Positions 36,241-49,439 of a DNA stretch of 64,000 nucleotides are shown one piece after another. This DNA is from Pontederia crassipes (lineage: Eukaryota > Streptophyta > Magnoliopsida > Commelinales > Pontederiaceae). The stretch covers positions 23,138,552 through 23,202,551 of the forward strand of contig CM060183.1 in the NCBI GenBank assembly GCA_030549335.1. Reading direction: 5' to 3'. The position numbers were made by a program, and so were the translations under genes. The notes under the pieces were generated by a model. That model worked only from the letters and a program-made list of their open reading frames with translations. It was not told the DNA's origin and ran no database searches. How positions within the stretch are numbered: the first letter of the stretch is position 1; each line of letters opens with the position of its first letter.

Positions 36241-37920
36241 ACCATGAAGAAGGATATTTTATTTTGGTCTTTTAGGTGAAGCCAAAAAAGAAGGAAAAAG
36301 AAAAAAAAAGGTAAAAAAAAAACGTTTATTTATAGAAAAAATTGATTTTTTTAGGTGAACCAAAGTAATTTTTTTAAGGAAATATCTCTTGAAGAATTTT
36401 GTTTTTTTGAGATCAAGCAAGCAATCGAACAATTCAACCAATTTGTTGCAACAGCGGAACTCGGTCGGCTCTTGCGCCAATCGGACTTTAGGCAGTTATA
36501 TTCTAAGTTCTGAATTTGATTATATTTATCTAAAGTCATCCATAATTAGCTCTAACTTTTGACATGTCGAATGCAATATAAAACTCTAGATTCTAACAAG
36601 AACTCAAATAACTCCAATGATAAAAGCAAGAACTAGCTTTTATTATTTTTGAATTTTCATCATATAGGTCTAAAGGTAGGTGAGCCTACTTTTAGACCTA
36701 TATCAATATGAGTGCTAATATATGCAATTATATTACTTGTTATACATTATATCATGATCTTAGATTTAAGTTTTAGTTACGTTTAATAATCTTTATTAAT
36801 TTTAATAGATTATTATAGCCTAATTAATATTATAGTACAATGAATGTTAAAAATTATTTTGTTAATAAGTAAATAAAATCAACGTCTCAACATAATCAAC
36901 TTTATAAAAATGTTACATGGGATGCAACTTGAATTATATTTGAAGTTTATTAAGTAACTATAATTGACGTGAATTATACTACTGGGTTCTTCTTAAGTTA
37001 ATAATTAACTAGTCCTAAGTCCATGCACGAATATTATAAAAAGTAATCATTATATAATTATGATATTATAATTTTAAAAATTATCAAAATATTTTTTTTA
37101 ACTTGTAAAAGTGTTAAATGAGCAAAAATGAAAGATTATTTATAATCGGAAAAAATTGGATATCTTTCAAAATGGAAATATTATTTTTAATTGGACCCAA
37201 ATTGGATTCATTGTTTCAAAATATTTTTTATTCTGAAATAATATATTATATTTTAGAAATGAAAGTTAATTTAATCATACTTATATTTAATTTAATTATC
37301 CTAAAATAAAAAATTATACTATGTCATTCTTTACATAAAATATACCTCCAAATTTAGTCATTTTTTTTTAAAAAAATGACACATGTCGTCTTGTTGTACC
37401 GCTTGTCGTGACGTCATCCATTTGCATCTACTAAAAAAATTAAAAAATTCTGAATGATAAATAAGTTAATTTAATTTTAATCAGTCTATTATTATTTTTT
37501 GTTGGATTTTTAATTTTATTTTTAAACTTCATAAAATATTTGAAACTTTTCTTATTTACATATATCCATAATTCTTAATATATATATATATATATATATA
37601 TTTATCTAACTAAAATAGTAAATGCCACAACCTCATGCTCATTTATATTTATTTATTTATTTATTTATTTATTATTATTATTATTATTATAACGATAAAA
37701 ATATGGATATAGAGATGTGTTCAAATTAATCTTTCTAAATAAAAATATATATTATTTATTTTTTAAAAAAACAGTATAGTAATTGATATTGAATATAGTT
37801 AAATTAAATTTACTATCAACTAAACCAAAAAATCGTATCCTATCTTTATTTATATAGAACTCTCACTTTTATTATGAGTAGGATTATTTATATAGAACTC
37901 TCACATATATAAATATTTTT
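36241..37920. other. Intergenic AT-rich stretch with a short hairpin
   Basis: No gene seen. A 17-bp stem with one mismatch and a 4-base loop lies at 36664-36701 (ATAGGTCTAAAGGTAGG and its complement). Confidence 0.5.
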
Positions 37921-37926
37921 ATTCAT

Positions 37927-38620
37927 AATATTGAAATTTTATTATAAAGTTCCAAAAGGATTACTGTTATATAATTGCAGTTTTAATTTTGCCTCATCAT
38001 ATAATCGTGCTTTTGTCAAAAAAATACTTTTATAGTTAATTATTTTTATTTAAATAAATCTAAAAATAGGAAACAAAAGGTAAATTACATAAAAAAATTC
38101 TACTTTTAATGAAGTTGTTAAACTAAAGAAAATCTGAAAGAAAAATAACATGAAAGAAAATTTCAGAACTTCTACTCAAATTAAATTATTCTTTTAAAAC
38201 GTAATTCTATTTTTTTCAGAAAATAAACTCATACCAAGACTCCTACTTCTATTCAAATTAATTTTATATTTTTATTTACAATATTGAAATTTTATTATAA
38301 AGTTCCAAGAGGATTATTGTTATAAAATTACAGTTTAATTTTGCCTCTTATCATATAGATTTTCTTTTGTCAAAAAATACTTTAATAGTTAATTATTTTT
38401 ATTTAAATAAATATAAAAATAGGAAATAAATGTAAATTACATAAACTTCTACTTTTAATGAAGTTTGTCGAACTAAAGAAAATCTGAAATAAAAATAAAA
38501 TGAAAGAAATTTTCAGAACTTCTGCTCAAATTGAATTATTATTTTAAAATGTAAATCTAATTTTTTTCAGAAAATAAACTCATACCAAAACTCCTACTTC
38601 TAATCAAATTTATTTTATTT
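37927..38620 (+). repeat. Diverged tandem duplication, 353-bp period
   Basis: The unit beginning AATATTGAAATTTTATTATA at 37927 recurs at 38280 and runs colinear through GAAAATCTGAAA, TTTCAGAACTTCT and CAGAAAATAAACTCATACCA in both copies. Copies differ by small indels and scattered substitutions. Non-coding. Confidence 0.85.
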
Positions 38621-38639
38621 TATTTTTTTTGCATGGAAT

Positions 38640-40070
38640 GCCATTTATTTGAACACGTGTTATTGAGCTACATAAAAACTAATCTATTATTTTTTAACAT
38701 TACAGAAAAAATAAATACAAAATATAATATAGTATGATTAGAATTTTAAATACGCTGTTATTATTAATATAGTATGCGTATCGGTATTACCAATGCTAAT
38801 ATTTGGATACGTTGATAGGATTAGTTATATGGTTATATTATGATTAGGATTATAAATTTAGGAACACAAAGCTGACGCCTACTAATCAAATTAGATTTAC
38901 CTTTTAGATTTAATTTATTACTTAATTTAGCAAACTTTATTTTTTTTATTTTTTGTAATAAATCCGAAATCTGAATAAATTATATTTTTTTATTTCAATC
39001 CTATAGTATATATTTATAGATGAGGATTGGGATTATGTTTAGGATTAAAATATTAACCTATTAGGATTAGAGTGCCAGCTAAAATAATGTAACGGATAAT
39101 TTTGTAAGATTCCACCCGTACATAAATTTAATTTACTTTCGTTGGAATAAAATATCACATTATATTTGTACATTATCTTTAAAAGGAAACAATATATATT
39201 TTAATCATATTCAAATCCTACAAATAAATTTAACATATAATTGAATTTATCTTTTAAAAAAGGGAAACAGTTAATTAATTTAAATAGGATTAGGATTCAA
39301 TTATTATATTTTAGTATATGCGTAATATTTGTAGGACTCGAAATAAGAAAAGATTAAATATGAAGGATAATTTTAATTTTATTAAGATTAAATGAAGTCG
39401 GGATGTTGAGCATATTTGAATCATTGATCAACTGACCAACGGTTCAAATAAATATATATTTCAATGATGTTAAATGATGAGATTCAATCATTCATAATAT
39501 GAATCGTTGATCTATTGATCAAAGATGTGTTCAACATCCCTCCAAAATAAAGGGTGCTACATTAATCCTGAGCAAATGTGAAATTAATTCAAATAATATT
39601 ATATTTTTTATATTTAATATTAATTCAAATAATATTATATTTAATTATATTAGGATTAATTATGTAATAGGTTAGGATACATAACTTTATTGTTATTAAT
39701 TTTATATTTTGCATATATTATCATCTTATATAATTAACTTTTATTATCTTATAATATAGTTTTTTTCAAAATGCAATAATATATTTTTTAAAGGAACGAC
39801 TGTTTATTTTAATCAATACTATGTTGCTAATGTTATTTGAATTAGGATTAAAAATATTGATCGTCACGTATTAAGATTATATATAGCATTAAATCTAAAC
39901 TTTTGCTTTTCATCAAGACCTAGTTGGTTAAATCATATTCATCTATAAGTTAGATAATTTGTTAAAAATATATTAGATATTAAATTTTATTAGATGACAC
40001 ATGTCATTATCATAATAATCCACTTGTCATACTCTCATACTCCATGATTTTACCTCTACTTTTATATATA
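38640..40070. other. Intergenic AT-rich stretch ending in a Helitron 5'-end-like sequence
   Basis: No gene. The last 40 bases (TTTACCTCTACTTTTATATA) resemble the inverted 5' end of a Helitron and abut the 3' end of the next one at 40071. Confidence 0.45.
39400..39540. mobile_element. 141-bp MITE-like foldback
   Basis: The ends are GGGATGTTGAGCATATTTGA and the inverted GGGATGTTGAACACATCTTT, followed inward by a second matching stretch around TTGATCAA. Non-coding. No clear target-site duplication. The superfamily is not determined. Confidence 0.5.
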
Positions 40071-42676
40071 TTAGTATGATGGCCCGCGCGATGCGCGGAA
40101 AATACAAAATTAGACGTATCATATGATTATAAACAACAAAATATTAATTTTATATATTTTAGTATTATTTAAAGAATATGATATTTCTAAATTAAGGAAA
40201 TAACTTATTAATTTATATAATTCTCTTTATCTCACATTTAGGATTCTCTATTATAAAAAATAATCTTCACATTTTAGTGTTTGACTGAACTCAGATGTTG
40301 TGAGAGAATCAATCTTCATTATGTGCTAGCGCGAATTTAAAGAAGAGTCTCATGCAGGCACATTAAAATCTTAACGACATTTCATATTGATATTTATATT
40401 TAATTCAATCATTACTCTAGTTCTTTGGAAGCATGCCAAATTTTAAGTAATTGGGAATGAATTTATGTAAATGTTGATGAAATTCCTGCATATTTTTTTG
40501 CCGTTAGTATAGTGTAGATAGTTCTTCATACTACACAAATTATATTGTTTAAAATTGTCCCTGCTTGAATTTTCAGGGCATTCTACAATTATATTTTTCT
40601 ACCAATATATGCAACTCAACATGCATAGAAAAATACCTTACATATGGATGTAGGGATATATTCCGACTATTATTCATGCTACATGATCAGACCAAAATCA
40701 CCATGACAATAAACAAAACATATAAATCATCTAAAATTTTAACCTCTGCACTAAAAGAAAATGATTCCACTTTAATTTAAGGTTAAAAATACATAAACAA
40801 ATGTACATAGTTATTTTTTTATAAATAATTTTATCTATGAAATATTGTATCATTAATAAAATAATAATAATTAAATTATAAAATGAAATTGTGTTATGTT
40901 TCTATATTTATATAAATAATGATTCATTTTTTTAAAAAATCAATCACGCCACAGTGTGCCCACAATGAAAGAATTTTACACATGATCATTTGATGAATGA
41001 AACATATTAGGAGTGAATGTTATAAGAGTTTACACGAGCCATGTGTTATGTGCACCAATAGCTTTAAATAGAGACTCCGTGTCATCTAATATTCTCTAAT
41101 TATAAAATAACTTAAAGAAACTTAAAATGGCATAGATCCAACAGTAAATAAATAAATGATATTTTAAGAAGAAATCAAACTACATAAGAAATTCTAGTAA
41201 TAAAAAAATGATAGTACTTGAAGAAAAAAATAAAATTCTTTATAATGAAAGGAATCCAAAATTCAAAATTATTTTATAGAATGTAAAATATGGACATAAA
41301 AAGATAAACATAACACGGCCATAAAAAATGTGGAAAAAGTATGTCATAAAAATATTATGATGAAACATGGAAAAAGTATGTCATAAAAAATTCCACAAGT
41401 GCACAATGATAAAAAATCATAGATCGTAAATAGAATACTGGTGTAAAAAATGTTTATATGACAAAGATAATGATGGAAAGTGTAAGAATATAATAAAGTA
41501 GCTCATAGTAAATATTATCAAATAAATAATATTCCACAAAAATAATTTCATTTGAACACTAATAATATTTTTAAGAAGACATACAATTATATAAAAATGC
41601 TAAAACAAATATGATAATGCTTAAAGTCAAATAAAGAAATATGTATATAATAAATAAAAACTAAATATGAAAATTTCTAAAATCAATCAAAAGGAATCTA
41701 ATTATTGTACAATTTTAGAGGAATGATATTATCTTATCTAATTACCAATTCAAGTTTCACCCAAAGCATAAATTTTTACTATGAAACCGATGGAAACAAT
41801 GACAATCTATGAATACTTGCCTCAAATATGATGTGACCATTGAGTGGAAGATCATATCCTATAGGGATGTTGGGACGCTGGCTCTAATTTAGCAATAAAG
41901 TAAGAATATTGCATGTGTCATACATGCATGTGGTGAGTTTAATACAATTTCTTATCCCTCAATGCATGAAGTGATAGTGTTTGGAAGTATTTATAGGTAA
42001 TTACGCCAAACAATTTGTGGATGGAGGTAGTTGCTAAGGAACCGTTTCATTTAATAATAATTTTAGTGCGATTTTAATAGTGTAAAAGACATATAAATTG
42101 TGTCATTATATGTTTACGATTATGGATTATTAAATTACTCCAACAACTAAATATTTTTCAGGAAGTTAGTTACTTTCACGTGATTGATAATACTTGTTTA
42201 AAGTAACTGCTAACCTTTTTTTATTTCATGGATTACCCCATATATATAGATATATAGTTATATAGTTACTCATATCTTATAATTAACTCTGATAATTAAT
42301 GATTAAACAATATTTATGAATTATTATCCTATAATAAGCATGTAAATCATTAAAAAATCATTCATCAAAGTTTTAGTGTCTCCTTATATAATCAAAATAA
42401 ACAAAAATAGACGTTGTGTTAATAAAATATTATTAAATAATTAACTATTGATCCTTGAATATTACTTAGTATCCACTATTGTAATAAAATTATATAATTA
42501 TGCAGTTACTCATATCTAGTAACCAACTTTAATAATTAATTAATAAACTAATATCCTAAGAGCAAGTAAATCAGTATTTTAATTATTATAAATTTTAAAT
42601 AGTGGACACGTGGCACTTCACAAATGTGCCAAATGTCAATCTCTCTTTGAAAGTACTCTCTTTAATATAATATAGA
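40071..42676 (-). mobile_element. Non-autonomous Helitron, about 2.6 kb
   Basis: Read on the minus strand, the 3' end is CTAA (plus TTAG, 40071-40074), preceded by a GC-rich hairpin with stem CCGCGC/GCGCGG and a 3-base loop at 40084-40098. The 5' end is TCTATATTATATTAAAGAG at about 42676, with flanking A and T as expected for insertion between A and T. The interior is AT-rich and has no Rep/helicase frame. The exact 5' base could be 42676 or 42682. Confidence 0.6.
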
Positions 42677-42682
42677 TATAGA

Positions 42683-43474
42683 TATTTAAATTTATCATGG
42701 ACATATGAATTATTTACAACCGTCTACTTCTTTTGTTTTATTCATTTGTTTTTACTTTTTAAACTACATCTTCTTTTATTAATATATATAGAGCGACATG
42801 AACTTAAATATAAATATCAATTTATTAATATTATTTTTTTCACAATTTAAATACTTCCCTTGGGTGTTTTTTATTTTAATATATATGTATGTGATGAGAA
42901 AGTAGGTAATCATCGATTATGATAGATAGATTAATCAATCATCCATGCATTTGACTAATGTCTATAACAATGATTACCTACTTTCTCATCACATACGTAT
43001 CTACTGGAATATATTAATCCCTAATATAATGATATATAAATAATCCATAAGACAATTACACTACAACATTATATGTATATATACATATATATATATTACT
43101 CTTATATTAATAAATAAATTTTAATATGACTATCACACTTGTGAAATATTTAATAATATTTTATCTTTTTTAATAATTGTATTTATCCAACATGTAGGTT
43201 CATGCAAAAGTTTTGTTATATATTTTTTAATATATTTTATATTATATTATTATAAATTATAGTTACTACATAATTATAACTGCATATATAATCATAGAAA
43301 AAATATATAGTGATTATAACTGCATATATAATTATCATATCTCATAATCATAAGTGTTTACTATTTTGATTTTTATAATTAATATTTTAAGAACACTTGT
43401 CAACACCTCATCATGCCAAGTGCCAAATTCTCCTTGCAAACTTCTTTGCTTTTAATATAGTATAGATATATAGA
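42683..43474 (-). mobile_element. Helitron remnants with two 5'-end-like sequences
   Basis: A canonical inverted 5' end, TCTATACTATATTAAAAGCA on the minus strand, ends at 43466 with the expected flanking A. A weaker one lies near 42792. Neither has an identifiable 3' hairpin before the next element, so they appear truncated or interrupted. The interval also holds the 27-bp inverted repeat at 42887-42996. Confidence 0.5.
42887..42996. repeat. Perfect 27-bp inverted repeat, 56-base loop
   Basis: The arm 42887-42913 (starting GTATGTGATGAGAAAGTAGG) is exactly complementary to 42970-42996. Perfect arms in otherwise decayed DNA suggest recent origin or a very small MITE. Confidence 0.85.
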
Positions 43475-44599
43475 CTAGTGTAAGGACCGTGAGATGCACG
43501 GGAGCATAACAAATTGAGCATTTAAAAGTTTAAAACTGATATCAATGGTATAAACAAAAGTCATGCAACTATAAAAACATTATAATGTCTTAATATAAAT
43601 TTCAATTTTTTTGTTTATATAATTGTGACCTAATTTACTATTTGTCTATCATCATCATAGGACACAATTTTAAGACTTTTTTTATTTGTCACCTATGAAA
43701 TAATTTGTTTTCCATATGTAAACACTTGTTTTTTAAAAAAATAATCTCACATGAGATGATAAATGCAGTCTCCTTACAAAATAAAAAAAGTAGTATGAAA
43801 TCTATAGATTTTAAAATATACTTTTTTTATTTTTAATATAATAATATATTTCTATTGGTACCTTTCATTTTCTAATATAATTTTGTTAGAGTGTGTACTG
43901 TTCGAATTATGATAATCGAAAATATTGTACAATCTAATCACACAAATTTTAAAATTTCATTGCATCTTAATTAGATTTACATAAGAGATGAAGTCAATAT
44001 TTTCAGTCATGCTACATCAAAAAATATTGAAAATGGTATTTAATTTATCAAAAAATTTTAAATCATATACGACTTATGTGCTATGAATAAAAAAATATCA
44101 TATCACATAGTGAAATTAATATGACAATTTATCATCTCTTTTCAATATAACATTAAAAAATTTGCATGTGTACTTATATAAAAAATGCTCTATAAGTTTC
44201 TTAACATTATATGTATTTAATATTATGACACAAAAAAATACTCTACAGAAAACTTGAATATAAGATACCTTATTTAATGAAATAGAAATCATTATATCCT
44301 AATTTTATTTATTGCCAATTGTTATCAATGAAAGAGAATAAAAATGAAAAAACCTCTACTAAATAATTCATAGACAACTCATTAGGAAATACTAGAGATT
44401 CAAATATAAAAAATTATGATTATCATTGTAAAAATATAAGTGAAAATAATAATTACTTGTGAAAGCAATATAAAAAATATGATTTCAAATATGATGTAGA
44501 AAAATTACCGATAACCATTGTTTCAAAAGAAAAGATAAAGATGTATAAATTAAGTAAAACAATGACTATGTTTCTTCCTATTATCCTTTTAGTCATGTC

Positions 44600-45700
44600 T
44601 TTTCATTGTTAGAGCTAATAACAATTATTAAGAATTTTATACGATGATAATTTTTTTCATTTATAGTAATAATTTGTTACAAAAAATCTTTCATTTTTTG
44701 TAGTTAAATAATTTATTATTAGTTCATTAGAATATCTTAATTCATTAACAAATTGTTAGTAAAAATAACAAAATATTAAGTTTAGTTGAATATTTTATTA
44801 TTAACTGATTACATATCAATTTATAACGAACTATCTAATAATAATAAAATTATTATGAAATCTAGTTATTTGATATTCCAAAATGATTGATACATTAAGT
44901 TTTCTATTTCCTTTATAGAATAACAAAAAATGACTATATACAACTAAAAATATTTATTATGAATAATATATATATGACTATAAATATTATTAGAATTAAA
45001 ATGCATTATTCTTTCATATATTATTGATTCCGATTACTAAAACATCTTTCATTTATAGTAGTTAAAATTTTTTGTTATTAACCTATTATACAATAAAAAA
45101 ATATGAATCCTATTTGTTTGGTATTATAAAATTGTTGATATATATGAGTCTTCTATATTCTTAATTTTTATAGAATAATAACAACTAAAAAATATTAAAT
45201 ACAAAATATTAGTACAAAATATATTATTTATTTCATATATTATTGGCTATCATATTATTCTTTATAGAAAAAACTTTCATTTATAGCGGTTGAAATTTTT
45301 GTTATTAATTCATTAGAATATCTTAATCAATTAACAAACTATTATTAATAATAATAATAACATAATTAGTAAGCTTGCTTGAATATTTTGTTATTAGTTT
45401 ATTGCATATCTTATATTGGTTTATAACGACATATCCAATAACAATAAATTGATTATGAATCTAAGTTGTTTAATATTTTGAAATAATTCATATACTTAAT
45501 TTTTTTTTCTTTTATCATCTTAATAGAATCACAACTTGTCAACAATAAAATATAATTATATACAATTGAAAATTGTTAGCATAAATAATATATTATTACC
45601 ACAAAATTATATCATCTACTTCATATATTATTGGTTACATAAAAAACTTTTATTTATAGTAATTGAATAATTTGTTTAACTTCTACTTATTTACTTATTT
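44600..45700. repeat. Decayed tandem array, about 360-380 bp units (first block)
   Basis: A unit containing CTTTCATTTATAGTAGTTAA, then TTAGTTCATTAGAATATCTT and a TTTATAACGAACTAT segment, starts near 44686, 45047, 45267 (after a shortened unit) and 45645. Copies are diverged and AT-rich, with no coding. Confidence 0.65.
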
Positions 45701-46488
45701 ATTTTATTATCAATCTCGTGTCTCTGAATTAAGTTCTAATTATTGATATTGATTGACTTAATACAAATAGATAACTATCATATTTATAAATATACACTTT
45801 TTTATAGTCTATTCCATCTCTTTTCATATTATAAGCTTTAATTGTGGGACTAAATTAAACAACTCCAATTACCCTTATTCAAGTTATAATTAATTTTGAA
45901 CCAATTATATTTAATTATTTATTTTAATAATATACTTCATTATTCATCATATCAAAACTAATTCCAAAAGAAAAAATCATGAGGGAGTGACATGTATCAT
46001 TATCCATCATTTCTTTTAATAGTATACATATAATATTATTAACTATAGCCTAACATATTATTAATTACCAATGAAATATTTTTATCATGAATCAACCTAA
46101 TCAATTGCACATGATTTCTTTTATAAATATATTTAATTTTTTTCATGCAATTAATATAAAATGTGAAATTAAATTAGAATGTATATTATTAAAATTTAAA
46201 ATAATTATAAATTTATAACTTAAAATATAAATAAACAACATTATATATTTTCATAACTAAATTTTTAATATCATGATTCTATTTTAACAATTCTAAAAAA
46301 ATATGTATCAAATTTTATTCATATCATGTCTTAACATTTGTTTATATATAAGGTGTAGATATAAATTATCATAATAATATAGTTTACAAATTAATCATAT
46401 TTATATTAATCACCAATAAATATCATCATCATTATATCATCGAAAAAATAAATAGCATAATTAGGATAGGGAGATGAAAGTTTTTAAC

Positions 46489-46491
<3 letters not shown>

Positions 46492-46523
<32 letters not shown>
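46492..46523 (+). repeat. (TA)n microsatellite
   Basis: About sixteen TA units. Confidence 0.9.
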
Positions 46524-46527
<4 letters not shown>

Positions 46528-46683
46528 ACCTAATTTTTTAAATTATCATTATATATATAACATTTAATATTTTTATTAGATAGAGAGAAATTATATATAT
46601 GTATATATGTGTATGTATGTATGTTATTTTATTGTATACAAATTTATATTTGTAAGTTTGCACGTACTCTTTTCCCTCAGGAT

Positions 46684-47468
46684 TTGTTTGGATTGAGGGT
46701 TATCAAGGGATGGAGTGAACTATGAGGGAATTGAATTAGTTACACCATGTTTGATTATATTTTTTTACTTAAGTTAAGAGGGGTATGGTGGAATAGATAA
46801 TCCCTTCGAACACCACATTTTTTATTCTACTAATTTGGTGGAATGAGGAGGAATAGATTATTTTGGACCAAATTAACTTCTTTTCTTTTTTTATTACCAA
46901 ATTAAATTATTTATCTTCTTACCAAATTAAACCACCTCTCTATCTCACTAACCCTCTCTCACACATTCATTAATATATTATCTTTTTTCTAATATGAATA
47001 CATAATTATCTATCATTTTTATTAAATAAATTTTTTTAGTAAATATTTTTTTTCAAAATAAACATAAATATACTATTTAAAAATAATTTAATACTAATAT
47101 AATATATTCAACCGGATCAGAACATAAAATTCGAATTCGGTCCCGACCCGACCCGCCAGGTGTCAAAGAAATGAGATTAGCTCTTGACCCAATTATCTAT
47201 CGGGTCGAAAAAAATTCGAAAAATTCGGGCCGGCGCGGGCGACTAAGTCGTCCCGCTCACCCCTAATTAATGATTATAAATATTTGAAATATATAACGAA
47301 GGATAAAAATGAATTTTACATAAATAAAACTTTTATTATCCCACCCCACATCTTATATAATTTATTATTCAAACAAGGACTTTTTAATGACACATCACGC
47401 CACTCTACTCCATCACTCATCATGCCACCTCACCCCATCCCTTCATTAATTATTTGCCAAACAAACAA
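46684..47468. mobile_element. Inverted-repeat DNA element with TTTGTTTGG ends
   Basis: The left end TTTGTTTGGATTGAGGGTTA and the inverted right end TTTGTTTGGCAAATAATTAA share TTTGTTTGG. About 15 bases further in both have AAGGGATGG(A/G)GTGA. This suggests an inverted repeat of about 40 bp, compatible with a Harbinger or hAT MITE. A GC-rich patch at 47108-47264 ending CACCCCTAA looks like a smaller nested element. Target-site duplication not resolved. Confidence 0.5.
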
Positions 47469-47631
47469 AGAAAGCATTGAGTATGTTAATGGCAACTCAA
47501 AACGCCCTTGTTTATAGTTACAAATATATTATTTTAAAAATTGGATAAATTAAAATATGTGTTTTTAGTAACTAACTTTTGAGTATTTATATATTTAAAA
47601 TATTATCATTTTATACTTGAATTCATGAGAG

Positions 47632-47663
<32 letters not shown>

Positions 47664-47668
<5 letters not shown>

Positions 47669-48905
47669 AAATGGGGGTGCTGAGCACCTTTTGCTCAGCA
47701 CCGTGTCAAGCGCGTATCTCACCATCCGTGCAAGATCTGACGGTCCAAGTGGTCACACATTTTTTACCGTCCAGATGCGATCGCACGACTGATCAAAATT
47801 CTCACGAGATGAAATGCTTGACGGACGAAGCCCTCCTTCCGTTGTCGTCATTCGCCCACCTCACCGTCGCCCCTCCTTCCCTGTGCCCACCTCGTTGTTG
47901 CCCCTTCTATGCACGGACCTCGCCGTCGCCGTTCGCCCATCTTGCTAGTGCCGCCTTGCCGGAGATTGAGAGAGGGAGAGATTGATTCGCGACAGGGGCG
48001 TGGCCTCACCTCTTCAGAGATCCAAGTCATCGGCACCGATATTGCAGCATCCTTTGCTCCGCCAGCCTCCATATCGCCTCGCGGTCGCTCTCGCCGATTG
48101 CCCTTGTCGATCGACCTCGTCGTTGCCTCGCCAAAGAGATAGATTCGCAGAGGGGTGAGAAAGGGGAAAGAGAGATACACAGAGGGGGAGAGAAAGGGGA
48201 AAGAGATCAACTATCGTCTCGCCATCACTGGGGATCGAGTGGGAAAGGCAGATTCTCGATAGGGGTGTCGCCTTGCCTCGTCGGTTGTTGCCTCGTCAGA
48301 AATCCAGGTCACAGACTTCGAGATCGTAGCATCCTTCGCTTTGCCAGTCTCCAGAAAGCCTCGCGGTCGCCCTCGCTGATCGCCCTTGTTGTCGCCTCGC
48401 CGATCGACATCACTATTGCCTCGTCGGAGATCGAGAAGGGAGAGAGCCGAATCACGCATGTGAGAAACAGAGAGAGAGAGAGGAATGTCGATAAACGCTC
48501 GCCTTGCCTCACCGGTTGTCGCCTCGTCGGAAATCCAGGTCGCAGACTCCGAAATCGTAGCATCCTTCGCTTTACCGGCCTCCAGATAGCCTCGCGGTCG
48601 CCATCGCTGATCACCCTTGCCGTTGCCTCGCCGATCGACCTCACTAATGCCTTGTCGGAGATCGAGAGAGGGAGAGAGACCCAAAACGTGCCTCGTTGGA
48701 GATCGAGAAGGGAGAGAGCCGAATCACGCATGTGGGAAAGAGAGAGATAGAGGAATGTCGATGAATGCGAGATGATAACAAAATATCATGATCTGATGCC
48801 AAAATATCGCACGCCTTTAATTGGACCGTCGGATCTTGCACGGACGGTGAGATACGCTCTTGACACGGTGCTGGGCAAAACGTGCTCAACACCCCCATTT
48901 TACCC
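47664..48905. mobile_element. Non-autonomous Mutator-like element, 1242 bp, long inverted repeats
   Basis: The left end GGGTAAAATGGGGGTGCTGA and the inverted right end GGGTAAAATGGGGGTGTTGA continue to match for nearly 90 bp, through GTATCTCACC and GACGGTCCAA. The element sits in a TA run; ATATATATA occurs on both sides and could be a 9-bp duplication, but this is uninformative in simple sequence. The interior is GC-rich with tandem repeats. A 10-bp perfect hairpin lies just inside the left end (47676-47702). No transposase. Confidence 0.8.
48010..48760. repeat. GC-rich internal tandem repeats of the 47664 element, about 230-280 bp period
   Basis: A block starting with AAATCCAGGTC and including GTAGCATCCTTCGCTTT and GCCTCGCGGTCGCC recurs at about 48015, 48298 and 48531. 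The segment GAGATCGAGAAGGGAGAGAG recurs at about 48428 and 48699. The open frames over this region on both strands are products of the repeat, not genes. Confidence 0.8.
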
Positions 48906-49439
48906 ATATATATATTATTGTTACTCATTATAATAAATATAATTTAACCTTTTATCATTTTAAAATATAATAATAGGTGAATTTGTGAGAGTTGTCATTT
49001 GACAAATTTTAACTTTGCTTTTTATATAAATATATATAATCTTGTTAATTACACTTAAAATATTATTATGATATATATATTAATCATTATTATAAAATAG
49101 TTTATTTATTATTATCTATCATAGCTAACATACTTTACCATTTTTCCTTTAAAAACCAAATTTAGTGACACAACTTAATGTGAGTGATACTCGCATATTC
49201 TACCTTTTATTTTATACAGATATATAAATATGGATATAAATTAATTATATTTGTGTTAACTTTAACAAAAAAATGTTAGCATTAAATGATGTTATACTTA
49301 TTAAAATTATTAAATTTATTGATCTATTATTTTAATGAATATTAGTTCATTATAATTGTTGTCATAATATTATAATTAAAATGTTGATGATACTTTTATT
49401 AATTGTCAATATATATATTATCAGATCTAAGCTTTTGAC

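Noticed and set aside
47671-48928. Long open frames on both strands, up to 161 codons
   Set aside because: They follow from the GC-rich tandem repeats inside the 47664 element.
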